Positions 50,607-64,000 of a stretch of DNA of 64,000 nucleotides are shown piece by piece (the first letter of the stretch is position 1; the number at the start of each line of letters is the position of its first letter). The position numbers and the translations under genes are program-made. The DNA is from Glossina fuscipes. Lineage: Eukaryota > Arthropoda > Insecta > Diptera > Glossinidae. The notes under the pieces are model-generated. The model did not search any database. It was given only the letters and a program-made list of their open reading frames with translations, and was not told the DNA's origin. The stretch covers positions 45,402,288 to 45,466,287 of the forward strand of contig NW_023998415.1 of assembly GCF_014805625.2 (NCBI RefSeq). The letters run 5' to 3'.

Positions 50607-51805
50607 GTTTATTTACTGCATTACAAGTACTTAAAAAATTAGTTTCATTTCGGATACAGGTTTCAAAAGTTGAACTTTTCATTTTTACTTGAAAATCAAT
50701 AAAAATCTTGTACATACATAAAAATGTACTTGAGTGCTGGTCTCATGTGCACATGGAATTCTAAAGAACGAAAAAAAAGAGAAGAATAAAAAGAAACAAA
50801 AAAAACAAAAAAAAAAAAGATTCTTCTATGTAATATCAATGCCAAAATACTGTTAACTAATGATTTTTGGCATTGCTTTCACCTCACTATAGATATGAAT
50901 ATATACATATATGTACACATATATATGTATTTGCGAATGTTTTTCAATCCGAAAATATCTATAAGTGACAAACGTAGTGAGGGAAAAAATCTTTATACGT
51001 AAAGTTTTAGCAAAGTTTTCATGACACAAAACGACATATAACGATAATATGAATGAAGCGTAAATTCAGACATAGCAAGCGATCCACATATAACTGTTAG
51101 TGTGTTCGCATGCGTGTTGCATATATGTATGCTTCGTGCATTTATGTTAGTGCATTAGTGCAGAGAAACTTTTATTAGTTATTATGTGTCAGAGAATATA
51201 TATATAAAAGACTGTCTGAAACCACTAAGTTTCTCTATATGCGACTCTATATGTTCGTTAAGTTTGTATATATATATATGATTATCAGCAAATAAACGTA
51301 CAAACGACTTAAGAAAACTTATAAAAAAAAAAAAAGAACAAGAACAAGAAACTTTAAGCCAGCAAATATCTATGTAAGTATAGTAAAGAGTTAAGGATGT
51401 AGTGGAAATTGGTTTTATGTACTTTTTAAATAAATGTTTAATGTTTTCTCTTTGAAATGACATACAAAGGAAATTAATTGTTAGAGAAAATAAAAAAAAT
51501 AAAGGGAAGTAATGATAATACATATAATTTTTGAAAAATTGAACAAAACAAAAAAAAAAAAAAAAAAATTTAAAGAATAATTTATGTTACATAAGCATAT
51601 ACGACTAAAGGATCAGATGTGCTTTTAAGAAAATTTTCTATTTAATGCTCTTCTTTTTTTTCTTTTTTTTTTGCTTACGTTAACTATAGTTAATAGTTAG
51701 TTAATAATTTATATACAAATCGAATAGAAAAAGAAAAAAAAAAAAAAGAAGAAGAAAATAACCCAATACAGAATACACTATATGCATGTGCACATGCGCA
51801 CTTCC

Positions 51806-51845
<40 letters not shown>

Positions 51846-51914
51846 TAGGAAGAAAGAAATAATATTTTCAATAAATAATAAACAAAAATCTATAAAAACT
51901 GCCGACAATGTAAA

Positions 51915-51966
<52 letters not shown>

Positions 51967-53424
51967 CGTAAATAGCAGCTGTGAACGTGCTTACAGCTAT
52001 GATATGCATATCCAACATATACAATGCTTTACGTGAATAATAAATACGTATACATAATATGCACATATGCATATGAGTAAGTATGGATCAAATGCCACAA
52101 ATTCAGTAGCCTACAAGCAGAGTAGAGATGGGAGGCCGGAGAAAAAAGGATACACAGGGAACACTTTTTGATTTTGCGCATAAGCGGAAAAAGTTAAAGA
52201 CGACAAAAAAATATTAACAGGTTATAACTGCCTTGAGATGAACTTCGGACGCGAGGTCAGTTCAACTATTGGAATGTTTTTCTATCCATCTGCAGATATA
52301 TCAATCAATCGATTAGGCAGTTTTACAACAAAAGTTTCAATGCTTCTCATAAATTACTTATATCAAATTTTTAGCTGGATCACGGCCAGTTCCACGCATT
52401 CATCCATATCTGATGGAGTTTACAACAACAAATGGATTTTCTTGCAGCCATATTCTGACTGATTCTGTGAATGATTACTAGTCATAAGAGAAGACTAAGT
52501 GTTTGCTTTTTATAGCTTTTATGGAAAATCGCAGCAATAGTCGCAATAAAATTTTGTTATAAAACGAGGTCGTTAAGTCACCAAAGCCATAAATAAAAAA
52601 ATACCTTACGACTTTTGACCTCTCTGTCTGCTATGTTGTTGTGATTAAGGCCGGTAGAATCATACTCTAAGCGCGCATATATATGTATATGTTTGAAGGG
52701 ACTGTGGGTGGGGTGGTGTATTTTTCAGTGTTACCTAGTAGTTTATTGTAGAAGGAGGTGCCCCAAAAAAAAAAAAACTACCATTGATGAGTCAGTTAAT
52801 GTATTACATATTATATATATTGGATTTGTCCTTCGTCCTTTCCGATATGTGTATTCGGAAATAGATATTACGGATTACCTACAGGAAACACACACTGGAT
52901 CGTCGGAAGAGATTCTGATTTAACTCAGCGAGATCGGTTTGTTTGTCTATTTCTTCACAAGTCAATTTTCGTCTATTGTCAGTTAAACGAACTCTTACTG
53001 TCGTAAGAATTGAAATTGATTGATAGAAAGATCAGATCGTTATCGATGGTTATCGATCGTCGTATGACGTGTGGTCATAGCAAGGCCAGATTATAGCTTA
53101 CAATTCATAGCATTATAGGAAGATCCCCTCGACGATCTAATTAATGCGCCCACAGCAGATTTGAGAGCAGTAAAGATGCGCCTTGAAGTGAGTTTAATTT
53201 GCGTAATTGTTTTTACTAAGAGAAGATTAGAATATAAATAAATATAGTTATGATGACAAAAAATTATTAAATTTCTGTTAAACAACTTTTGTGAATTACG
53301 GGCATTTTCAAACTTGTTCTCTTGAATTGAACTCTGAATCAGCTTCTTTTTTTTTTTTTTGATATGACTGACTAATCACTCAGCGGATGTACCCAAGAAA
53401 GAAAAAAAAAAAGAAATAGCGAGG
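50607..53424. other. AT-rich non-coding interval
   Basis: No gene is recognised. (TA)n tracts at 51813-51840 and scattered poly-A runs. Confidence 0.55.
51917..51966 (+). repeat. 50-nt poly-T tract
   Basis: The longest homopolymer in the window, so its length may be unreliable in the assembly. Confidence 0.9.
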
Positions 53425-53439
53425 TGGTGGCCGCGATCT

Positions 53440-53555
53440 AGTGACAGTGTGCAATAACCACGATCGACGTAAACCGACTATCGTACTGGGATTTGAATCC
53501 GCGAACACTCACTTGATAGTCACTTGATTCTTACCTAATCGACGACTCATGCGAT
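53440..53555 (-). repeat. tRNA-derived SINE, copy D
   Basis: On the minus strand: gcatgagtcgtcgattaggt (A-box-like), then taagaatcaagtgactatca and a B-box-like gcggattcaaatcccagta. Similarity continues into the body toward 53425. It is diverged from copies A-C. Confidence 0.6.
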
Positions 53556-54969
53556 ATTTGCATTTGAGCGTGATAAGATTTTTACACTTGGACGATTGAA
53601 CAGTTAACCGCTCATCCCTGGATGTCACAAAGAGAATGACAAAATAAATGTATCGTCATATCTCGCACTACCTATATATACCGCCATAAGTCGGCCATTT
53701 ATTTGTTAAGCATTACGAATTTTATCTTCCTTCAATGGTCGCTAGTGTAAATCAAAAAAAAAAAAATTGAAAAAAAAAATCCTCAACAACAAACAGTTTG
53801 CAGATGTAAAGCCTTTGTATTCTTTGCCTTGTATTTGAATTTCCTGAGTTTATCGCTGTGTTATTATTGTTGCAGTTGTTGTTTAATGTTGGATATGTTG
53901 ACTTAACGATTTCGTTTCTAAGATTTATCAATAAGAGCGCGTGTGCAGCCAGATTGACAGGCGTACAGATATAAATAATAATTCACTTACTTAATACGGA
54001 CTTATAAGGGTTCGGTTTTTCATTTCATTTAACGAACGAATGAATGTTGTACGGCGGTAACTATCAAATTGTAAAACTAACATGAATGAAGGCAATAACT
54101 GTTAAACGCTTTGCTTTGCTTTGCATTTATTGATCACATTGGGATACAAAGTATTATCAAATATTATTGCGCATCAGAGATCTCATAAATTTAATTTTAT
54201 ATATCCCTGATAAATAAAAATAGTGGAATCGATATCGATTTAGTTATGTCAGATGCCTGATTACACAAAATGTAATTTTCTTTTCTTAATTCTTTCGATC
54301 AATGAAAAATTGCAAATTACAAGAGAAATACAAAAAACGGTTTGCCTAAAGTCATCAAGTTATCATTAGCTTACTACGTTTGCTATGTTTTACGGAGAAT
54401 ATGAGTTTGACGAGCGGTGAAAGTAAGGGACAGTTTTTGAGACAGTATTTGTGTCGTCATAAGAATGGAAGGTTGGCTCAGCTTGCAATCGTATTCTGCT
54501 GATGACAAAGCGGCACGAGCGGTTCACAGAGGATTTTTAATTTATTTTTAATGCCATTAGTCGTGAGCTGAAAATATGTACGATCTTTATTATACGATAT
54601 ATATTAGGGCAGGGGGTCTTCCTAACCAAGCCAAACATTTGATATGAACAGAAGGAAGAGAATTAAATTTTAGAGACCCTATAAGATGTATATGCTCTCG
54701 GTCAGTATTAAATTTTTGTCGTTGTTCTTCTTCTTTTTCATTATATGACCAATCACTCAGGCTAGGTCTCCTATTCGCACAACTGGCATTGAAGCACTAG
54801 AAGTTATTTTAATACTGTTTTAGGATTTTTTTAAAGGAACAGTCGTCTCTTCAAACTCATGGGAAATGTGAAGTGTTGGGGAAAAACGTATTTCATACAA
54901 ATCGAAGATACCGCTAGAATTTTAAGTTAAGTTCCTTTACCTTTCTCGCAAGGAAAGAGACAAACAGAG

Positions 54970-54976
<7 letters not shown>
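53556..54976. other. Non-coding interval
   Basis: No gene or family-level repeat is recognised. Mixed AT-rich sequence. Confidence 0.5.

Positions 54977-55021
<45 letters not shown>
54977..55021 (+). repeat. (GA)n microsatellite
   Basis: About 22 uninterrupted GA units. Confidence 0.9.
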
Positions 55022-55024
<3 letters not shown>

Positions 55025-55149
55025 AAACAAACTTACTTGCTTATTGACAAAAACAAAAACTATTTAGAAGAGGGAAAAAAAATACAAGTTTAAAAATGTT
55101 TTCGCTCTCAACACCACACCACTGGTACAAGCGGTGCAAGGTGATATTA

Positions 55150-55490
55150 AGTTTGTTTAAGCGGATGCATGCCAGACCCAGAACCTATTCGAGATAGATG
55201 CATTTCAGAATCACTTTCCGAATCGATCTAAGCTTGTCTTTGTCTGTTCGTCTGTCCCGTCTGTTTTTCTTTTGTTCAATGAGATGTTTTAATGAAATTT
55301 GGTGCATTGACGTGTTTTGGGCTAAGGACGAACGCTGTTGAAAATGTTTCGAAACGGAACACTATTTTGACCACTTCTCATATAGCACCTTATTTTGAAA
55401 AGTCTACGATGAATTAGTGTATTAAGCGAAATGTTGCAAGATATTTAATGGCAACTGTAGTGTCTTACTGTGTATTAACTTTGGTGTATT
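55150..55490 (+). mobile_element. Helentron/DINE-like element, family B
   Basis: It shares gcggatgcatgccagacc, ccgaatcgatctaagcttgt, a gtctgttcgtctgtcccgtc core, gggctaaggacgaacgctgt and a final tatttaatggcaactgtagt with other copies. The outer ends are decayed. Confidence 0.5.
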
Positions 55491-58192
55491 ACTTTTTCCT
55501 TTGAAGGTTTCCTAACCCAATATCACGACTATTATTTTTTTGTATCTGAATTGATCTTAAATAAATCGAAGATAGGGCGGCGAGTAATAAACTTTGAAAC
55601 TCCTCTTTCGAATACTATCTTAACTTTTTGCTATGACTAAGCTAAGGTAAAACTGCTTATGTGTGTTAGTTAAATTGAAATATGCGGTGTGGCTAGCGAT
55701 CGCTTGTAAAAGTCAAATCAAAATTTGAAACCTGTTTACGTAAAATAATAATATAATAAAAATTTTTAATTTCATACTAATTCTACTTCAGCTCTCTATT
55801 ATCATTTTTCGAGCTCAGTCACAAAATCTCTTATATGCATATTTGTATTAACATAAATTTGATTTGCTTTCTAATCCATTAACGCCCCATGTTTAGTTAA
55901 TATACTTATGTGTATATATTACACGGCTTACATACTTACGTGTGGACGTCGTAAGCAAATTTCATTTAAAACATGCCATGAAACGTTTTGCCTTTCAATG
56001 ATACGTTCATTAACTAATAAATATTTTTAAAAGCATTTGTGCGGCGGCTTAGGATTTTTTTATGCTCTGTCAAACGACAATAACAGCAACCAAATAAAAG
56101 AAAAAAAAAAAAAAAAAAGAAAAAAAAGTGAAAAACGCCCACTTGAAACCAGTCCTGAGGTTTTATGCAAATATTTAGTTATTGCACATGTGAACGTGTT
56201 GCTGTCAACAATTTTTGACATAACAATTACGTTAAAGTTTTACAAGTCAATCGTAACCTAATTCTATGTGAAAACCGAAATTCCTACTTAAGATTTTTCA
56301 TTTTTTTTTTGTCTCTTTTTTCTTATTGGGTATAAATGACCCCTTTTATGCACGTGTGTGTTAAGAGGAAATTTTGTGAGGTGCCATTAAAACCGCAGTT
56401 ATTTGATGTTTTTTAAAATAAAAAACAAAAAAAAAATAATTTTTTTTTTTTCCTTTCAATTAATGAACAATTGTCGAGTTGAAAAATGCTTTGTGTATGC
56501 ATCTATTTGTACCTATATGAGTACGTGTGTGTGTGTGTGTGTATGCGTTGCTTTTTCACACCCTGCTGTTTTATTTGAAATCTCATATTAAGAAAAACGT
56601 TTAACGGTTCATTTGTGCATTGAATTATGTGTTTTTTTTTTCTTCCGTTTTTTCATTTTTTTGCTTTCAATTAATTATACGCTTAAAGTCTCCTTTTACA
56701 GCTCCGTTAGAGGTATAGCAGTTTGACTTTTTTTTTTTCTTTTATTCTCATACGACTATAATTTATGAGAATTTGGTATTTGGTATTTTTGTTTTTTTTG
56801 TTTTTTTTTTTTGCATTTATGTTTTTTTTCTTCTTCTCCTGCTTTGATTTGTTTTTGTTTTTCAAAGGTAAATATTAAGTGAGAGAAGAGCAAGCGTTAC
56901 AGTTAGACAATGACGGTATTATTAAATATAGTGTATCTTTGTTACAATTTTTTCCTTTTTCTCCTTTAATTATTATTGTTTTTTAGTTAGTGTTTTTACT
57001 CTCTTCCCTCTTTCGAGAGCTCCTGCATTTCTGCAAAGGAAATGAATTTGGGTGTAGTACGGTTCCGTTGTCTGTGTTCTATACAAACATAAATTTTATA
57101 CAGTTATATATATTTATACTTTTATATATATATATATATATATATATAAATATAGATATGCATGCAGAGCACAGATGAGTGACTAAATTGTATATACTTT
57201 AGCGCATTTATCTGAGTTGGTTGTATTTGCCGAGTGTGTTAGTTGCCTGTCTGCCTGCCTGTCTGTTTGTCTGCTCATTGTCTTTGCCTGAACGTTTAAC
57301 GAACATGCAATAGTTGCTGCATTTGTTCAACACATCCAACAGAAGTTGAGCACTAGTGAGTAACAAAAACAATAACAGTAAAAATAAAAACAAAAACAAC
57401 AAAAATCGCTACAATGAATAAAGTTTGCCAACATTTTAAGCTGACAAATGTTTTTTTTTTTTTAAATTTTATTTTTATTTCTTTTCTTCTTCTTCTTCTT
57501 TTCTCCTTTTTGTTTTCTGGAATTTATTTATAACGTAACGTCACCTGATAAATGCATTTATATTAACTTGATAATTTCGTGTGCAGCGTTCTGATGACTG
57601 GAAAATATAAAGATTTTCAATAATCGAGAAATTTAATTGACCTTAACGACTCGCCTACAAGTCCCCTCCATGCATAGGTAAATAAGTAAAATACGTTTTA
57701 ACTGATCTGTAATCCCTCTCTCGTCCTATGAGTTAAACTTTAAACTCCTTCAATAGTTAATTAAAATTTCATAAGACAAACTTTACGAAATCGTTTCTAT
57801 CATCAAAGAGTGATATAAGTAAAGAATTTCTTTTTTTTGGTTTTTGTCATGAATAAGCAATAAATACAGGGAAAAATTTCATCAAGGTTTATACCTACGA
57901 ATCATGTGTGCAATAGCTCCTACTCTTGCACTGATCGATTGGTAATGTGGCTTTGTCTCATTGGTATCAACTAATTGTGTCAGTTGCATTGAAATTCATT
58001 TGTTTTAAAGTCAAGGCAAGCAAGTAGTCCACATGTTCATTTGCCCAGCGGACAATGTAATCGTGATTAAATGTTGCTCATCATATCAAAATTTCAAACT
58101 TTTTTTCATTTTCGTATGTAAAGTAATTTTGCATAATTATGAGAAGCTTGGTTAAGGCATATACGGCTTTAAGAAGAGATGTGCAATCGACT
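55491..58192. repeat. AT-rich non-coding interval with microsatellites
   Basis: Poly-A near 56100-56118, (GT)n near 56526-56542, (TA)n at about 57124-57147. No gene is recognised. Confidence 0.55.
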
Positions 58193-58290
58193 CGCATGCG
58201 AGTAGTCGAGTAGATAAGAATCACGATTAGCATGTCAGTGTTTTTGGATTCAAATCTCAGTTAGTATAGAGTTTTCACATTGCTCGCAAT
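58193..58290 (+). repeat. tRNA-derived SINE, copy E
   Basis: gcatgcgagtagtcgagtag (A-box-like), ataagaatcacgattagcat, a B-box-like ttttggattcaaatctcagt and tagagttttcacattgctcg. It aligns to copy A over the tRNA-like head, and a longer body may extend toward 58400. Confidence 0.65.
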
Positions 58291-60634
58291 GAGTTCTCAA
58301 TGGATTAGGGTATAATACTTATCGATTGTGGGCGCACTCACTAGGGCTGCGACCAAGCACATTTCCTTTCCTCTCTTCTCTCGTTTCCTGACCGTCACAC
58401 GTGCAACACGAAGAGGTTGCATTCACCAAGTGATTGATTATATTAGAGAAAATGATGAAAAAGAAAACTTTAAACAAATCCGTTGACAAAAGGTATTAAA
58501 GACAAGTGCCAGGATTTAGGCACCTGCCTGGACGGAAATCTCATTTAATAAAACTTTCGAAATTTTTTCTTAATCGTGTTTGTCACGTTGGCGGGCTAAT
58601 CAATTCCATTTTCGTTATAGGTTTTCTTCGCCTGCGCTTCACATCGCTTTTCGATTTCTTAGCGATAAATTGTCTGTCAGTTTGTTCAGTAATCTCTAAA
58701 ATTCCATCGATGGAGATTGAAATAAAAAATTGAAATTGATTGTCTGTCTAATGGCAAACAGATGCATATACGCATCATACTCTTGCTCGATAACAAGCTT
58801 CGGGGGAGGAGGGTAGAAACGATGCAACTAAAAAAAATACTTGGCGGTGGGTATATAAAATTCGTTGAAAAACGTCAATGAGTTCTTTGCTTGTCCTTTT
58901 TTATTTTTCCTTTCTTTTATTTATTTATTTATGCTCAGTTATTTATTTATTTGTTTTTGTGTGTGTTGCTTTCGTTTACTTAGCACGAAACACACAACAG
59001 CAGACAAATATTGTTGTGTATTATTCAGCCACTGGCTTAAAATGAATCAAGAACTCGAAAAGACAAAGAACCTATAAAAATGATGTATGAAGCTATGTAT
59101 AAAACACAGCAGAAAGCAAAAAAAAAAAAAACAAAAAAAAAGAAGCTATGTGCAGTTTTTCTGTTTTTGGATATAAACAAACAAATAATCGACCTGAAAA
59201 GGGATTTAGTCAGTGGCAACGTTTTTATATGAAAATCTTTGTAAGAGAACTGAGCCTGACTTTTACAATCATGGTAACGCTCGCAGTCATGTGCACACAT
59301 AACGAAGGGTAGACCATTGTGTGTACATAATCTCTTTGCTTTGAAAATTTATCCGTCAGAGATCTCCTGGAATTTCTATTGATAAGAAAGTTCATATATT
59401 CGTTATTGAGTCTTAAGTACGTTTATCTCATTTTTCCCCCTTTTTTTTTAAATTTTTGACCGTTGCAGCATGCTTTTAGTGGTGGATATCCATAAATAAG
59501 CTATAATAGGTCAGAGGGAAAAATCTTACATATATTTTCTTATATTTTGCGTAAAAGATTTACAAGGCAATCGATGGATTGATCTGACTTTATCTTACTT
59601 TATTATTATTATTATTATTTAATATTTGAAACATGTATGCTTTTATATAATAGATAGTCGTCTCCTGGCTAAGTATATCATAAAAGGATTTAAAGGCAAA
59701 ACTTCCAAGTGATATATATTTAAGACCCTGTTACATACAAATCTGGCATGCATGGTTTCATGTCTCTGAGACTAATTCTAAGAGGCATTGGATTGGATGA
59801 ATGATCACTTTCATAACTTTCATAACAAAAGTCAAGTCAAGCAAGTAAAAAAGTTGTATTCGTCTTGGAGCATATTTCAAATTAAATTAAATCATAATAA
59901 TTTGTAAGAATACCCTCGCGTACACTACTGACCTCTTACCACAGACTTTGAAAATATTTGTACATAATTTTATCTTGAAATCTCTTGCAGGTCGTATGCG
60001 CATCACATCTAACTTTGCCCTGAATTTTTTATAAATACTCTTTGCAAATTTTTTTTGATTTAATATCATCTATGGATTGGAAGTTGCAAGCTCACTGTGC
60101 GGAGTCGAGCACTTTTGAGTAGATAAGGTCTATTTTCAAATTTGAGATAGACTCACCTCAACTTAACTTGAGGTTATTACTTAGACCTATTAGACCCCTA
60201 GACAGATAGACGTGCGTAGTTCAAAGTTCACGTGAAATTAAAAAGACTGTCGCTCGTTAGATTTCACGCTTCTACCTCATCACAACCGAGCGTCATATAT
60301 ATTTGTCGGACAGTGTTTGCACAATTGAATTTTCCACTGATGTCACATGTTAAAGAGAGAGAGAGAAAAAGAAAGAAAGACAGAAAGAAAGTAAGAAAGA
60401 AGGAGAGACCGAGAGAGAGAGAAAGAGAAAGAGAGATAGATAGAAAGATATTGGTTTGAAAACTCGTGGGAACACTTACTGAGACGATTTAAAATATCGG
60501 CACAGATATAATCGGAACTGGGTAATGAACGCAAACATTATTAACAAAAATCAAATGCTTTCCGATTTTTACAGCTCTTCTTTCAGACGATGCATTAGTC
60601 CTTTTACACATACACACACATATTTTCATATACT
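58291..60634. other. Non-coding interval
   Basis: No gene is recognised. A (GA)-rich tract lies at 60355-60437. Confidence 0.5.
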
Positions 60635-60950
60635 TGACCGAGTGTTTTCGCATATGGCCATCTAATTCACTCCACATATTCCTCACATGGAGTTCATGGC
60701 CGCCTGATTTGTGAGAGAGGGTGAAGCACTTTGGGGCAGTTATATAAGAGACAGTCTTGAGAATTAAGCGCCATTTACGCTTGAGGTCAAGTTTCCAAAT
60801 ACCCAGTTTGTGCTCACTTTCTTTCGAATTTTCCTTGAATATCCTTAAATAACTCTTCTTGTCTAGAATGCTATCCAAAAACACTAATTTTCTTACTCGA
60901 TTGGCTCCAATGCATACCCATACTACGTAAGCCATAAACCATTGGTGCAA
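60635..60950 (-). pseudogene. Tc1-like transposase relic, catalytic and C-terminal parts
   Basis: The minus-strand translation contains VWVCIGANRVRKLVFLDSIL, then DKKSYLRIFKENSKESEHKL. This matches the Tc1 family VWG...G...L.FIDG.....Y..IL..NL segment. A changed DNDPKH region follows, and a late segment ends NMWSELDGHMRKH, matching the Tc1 NPIE.(L/M)W..L...(V/I).KH end. LLYNCPKVLH is readable in a neighbouring frame, so at least one frameshift is present and catalytic residues are altered. Confidence 0.8.
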
Positions 60951-61105
60951 GAATTTAGGAATAGGAAGCTATGACTAGAATTTTCCAGCCCAGAAATTTC
61001 CGCTCAATTATTAGTGAAACGACGAAATATAACGAAAACAATTAATTTAGAAACGTGTTTTCTCTACTCTTAGCTTCCTATTGTGCTCTCGTATCAACGG
61101 CTTAC

Positions 61106-61216
61106 GGCGAGCATGGCAATGGTCATGTTCTAGTGTGGACATGCATTGCAGCTAACGGAGCAGGAAAACTGCTATTTATAGATGGTATTCTCAACAAGGA
61201 GAGAAGGAGAATATGA
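61106..61216 (+). pseudogene. Tc1-like transposase relic, short
   Basis: A 36-residue stretch GEHGNGHVLVWTCIAANGAG followed by KLLFIDGILNKE ends at a TGA. This is the same Tc1 segment as in the minus-strand relic 150-470 bp to the left, but in the opposite orientation. The upstream and downstream parts of the protein are not recognisable. Confidence 0.75.
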
Positions 61217-62222
61217 AAGAAACTACAGACAAACTTGGTATTTCGGATATATTCTCTACCGCCAAACATCTGAAAAGTAGACTGGAGTAAGGTCTCTGTT
61301 TCAATCTCGCTAGACACGAAAAGTTAAACAAAATATGTCAAAAAACGTTTCAATGACGTTATTAAGCGAAAAGTATAGCCCAACAAATATTAGTGCTGTT
61401 GTTTCTCTTCGCATCCTTTCTGATACGAAGAGAACGCAATATTAATCGCGTGAAAATCACTGTAACGCGTATCGTTGAAATTTAGATAAATAATAGAAGA
61501 TTTGGATTTCTAATCTAAAAATCATGAATTGATTCTATTCAATATTTGTGAGCAATTTGTGGGGAAATGAAAGGAATCATTGCCTAAGCGCTATACAGAG
61601 TACAGTGTAACCACAGTGTGCCGTTACTATAAACTGATATGATATGTTCTATGACCTGTTGTGTTCGCTATATTGTATGCTATGATTTCTCATTTTGTTA
61701 TTATAGTTGAGGACATTCAGTCACTGAATGTAAATATTTAAAATTTTATTATCGTAGCACCAAGTTGTTGAAAGAACAAAGCGGAAATGTTCGTAAACGA
61801 TTGCGTAATCTATGAATTCATTGCTTATGTATATATATATGTTCGTGTATGTTGAAAACATTCAAAAAAAACTTTTGATGAAATTTGATGCCGTTTGATG
61901 TCGTTCAAGCTAACCTCACCTAAATTTAGAAATTAATAACTCTTTCATTAGGTACGCTTTCTGCTTCATTTATCTGCTTAACGGAAATTGTTATTATTCC
62001 GTTTTTATTTTACTTTTGTTTTTTGTTTTATGGCAAGTATCAACCTTATCAGCAGCTGTTCATCAGTTAGACGCTCATGTGTATGGATATATTTTTGTTG
62101 TGAAAATAGTGCCAGGAATCGCCTTTAATTGGCAGTACGTTTTTGTAAATAAATAGACCTATAAGCGAATATGACAACCAAATCCAGGATGGATCTGGTA
62201 CATGAGTTAAGTAAAAAAACAC

Positions 62223-62253
<31 letters not shown>

Positions 62254-63186
62254 GTTTAAAAAAACAAATCGAAAAAGAAGAATTTTCCTCAACATTTCTT
62301 TTACAAAAAACGATACGAGTCCACGATGTGTCAGTCCATGATCGACAAGTAATTGAACCTTTTGGCTCATTCTTGACGGTCAATAGTGATCCATAAAATC
62401 AAATGAATTGCGTGTAAATAATCTCGTGATATATATATTGAAAGTTTTTCATGATTCTATTCAGGGGATAGGAGGTCTTACGCATGAAGCTTAATACAAT
62501 TTGAGTGTGTTCCGAAGAAAGTCTTTATTGTGTAGAAGTGCTTACACGTGCTTAGCATGACGCTCGCTAAATATGACTCAGTAATATCTGGCTCTTATTT
62601 TCCAATTCTTAAATTATCATTTAATGCAAACCGATCGTGCAATCGATTTTAGTTACGTTCCGTTATATGAAGCTAATCGTAGCAAAATGCAGCTTCTTTA
62701 AGCAAAGATGAGTAAGTGTTGATATTTTCTTAAAATTCCCGTTACTTTTTTGACAGAAAAGATCAAACATACGCACCAATATGTATATATATGTATATAT
62801 ATGTAGTCTTTATACGTTGATTATAACACTTCCTCAATTAGAAAGAATTGTAGGAGTATTGAAATTCTTTACATGATTTGCCATCGTAGTAACGTGTGAA
62901 TAATTTTATAATTCCAGCCAAGTAACAGAAGCGTGTAACAAAATAAATATGAATGTATAAAGGCTAGCGTTTGGGTATGGTGTATGTATGTATGTATGTA
63001 TGTGTGTGTGTGTGTGTGTATGTGTGTTTTTTTTTTTTTTTTCTTTTCTTTTCTTGGTATCTAAGAAGCAAAGCATGCATGCATGCATGCCTGCGCACAT
63101 ACATATTTTCATGCAAACGTACATAAATGTAAATAAACTTGTATAAATTCAATTCCATAGTGCAATGCCAATGACAATTTCAGTTA

Positions 63187-63228
<42 letters not shown>

Positions 63229-63340
63229 ATACAATATTTACTGAGTGTGCTGTAAACACACCCACAACAGCACAATTCATTATAAATTTTAGTTTATGGC
63301 ACGTTAGTGGTATGGTGCATGTTTGCTGTATATGCAAACA

Positions 63341-63377
<37 letters not shown>

Positions 63378-64000
63378 GCCCAAATATTAATACAGCATTT
63401 ATATGCCAATTCCTGTGAATACTGTATAGTTTACTGGTTCGGGCATTTGTATTTTAAATTAATTACATGAATGAATTGTGAATTCACTCATAAAAATGCA
63501 CATGAATGTGTGTTGATAAATATTTATTTATTATGCATGTACATGCATGCATAGTTCTTGTGTTCATGTATTTGTAAAAAGTAATAATAATAATGACATA
63601 GAAAGAGGGCCACTGTTTTTAATTATTTAATCAAGATTAGTTTTATGTTATGATATAAATTGAATTTTAATGTCGCGAGAGAGAGAGAGAGAAGAGAGAG
63701 AGAAAAGTGGAGAAATAAATAGAGATGGAGAATAGAAGGGGTAACGGTATTATTTTCGATTTTTCGATAAATTTCGAATAGTCTTAGTTTTTATTTTGAT
63801 CACAAAATTCTTCTTTCCTCTCCAATGTATCAAAACTTTCACACGCCACTGTGATATTAATATTTTTTTTCTTTTTTTTTTTTTTTTAAATCCATCTTTG
63901 CTCGTCAATGCAAATTAGTTAAATGCTTCCTAGCACTTAATTCTTTGATTGATTGCACGTTTAGTTGCACGTATTTAAATTTAATTTCCTGTTAGTGAAA
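61217..64000. repeat. AT-rich non-coding interval with microsatellites
   Basis: Poly-A at 62222-62250, (GTAT/GT)n at 62980-63027, (TA)n at 63190-63223 and 63343-63373, (GA)n near 63675-63705. No gene is recognised. Confidence 0.6.

Noticed and set aside
59037..59300. Minus-strand open frame of 87 codons
   Set aside because: The Phe-rich centre derives from poly-A and there is no recognisable domain.
1..64000. CRISPR arrays, rRNA, bacterial operons or an obvious new defence or biosynthetic system
   Set aside because: Nothing in the window supports any of these. It is insect chromosomal DNA with two conserved genes and decayed transposons.

Overview
The window is AT-rich, intron-bearing animal DNA, full of (TA)n, (GT)n, (GA)n and poly-A/T tracts and decayed transposons. 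Two genes are recognisable, and both match Drosophila proteins almost residue for residue over long stretches. I read the source as a higher dipteran, most likely a calyptrate fly such as tsetse (Glossina). The genus is an inference from texture and protein similarity, not proven. A run of 100 Ns at 35991-36090 shows this is a draft scaffold.

Layout. (1) 645-3015 on the + strand is a complete ecdysoneless (ecd) gene in three exons, predicted at 702 aa. (2) 3016-32005 is a 29 kb interval with no recognisable intact gene. It holds microsatellites, mariner relics, two families of short non-autonomous elements that look Helentron/DINE-1-like, and tRNA-derived SINEs. A GC-richer patch at 9.48-9.83 kb could be a first exon of something. 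The left-hand 3'UTR of nemo must occupy part of the right end of this interval. (3) 32006-48528 on the - strand holds the last five coding exons of nemo (nmo, the Nemo-like kinase), 332 codons in perfect phase from the second half of the kinase N-lobe to the C-terminus. The introns are 2.6 kb, 81 bp, 1.4 kb and 11.4 kb. (4) 48529-64000 has no further nemo exon that I can find. It is probably upstream nemo intron and carries a LINE fragment, SINEs, Helentron-like copies and two oppositely oriented Tc1-like transposase fragments.

The two genes converge tail-to-tail. In D. melanogaster both lie on chromosome arm 3L (Muller element D) but are not neighbours, so this adjacency is consistent with rearrangement inside one conserved arm. 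Ecd is a developmental and splicing-associated factor needed for ecdysteroid production. Nemo is a proline-directed Ser/Thr kinase acting in planar polarity, Wnt and BMP signalling. I see nothing suggesting they work as a unit.

I found no prokaryote-style system, CRISPR array, rRNA or functional tRNA gene. The most distinctive content is the repeat biology: palindrome-ended elements with subterminal inverted repeats, a SINE whose insertion can be dated against an unfilled paralogous site, and an unidentified coding-like patch in the last nemo intron.
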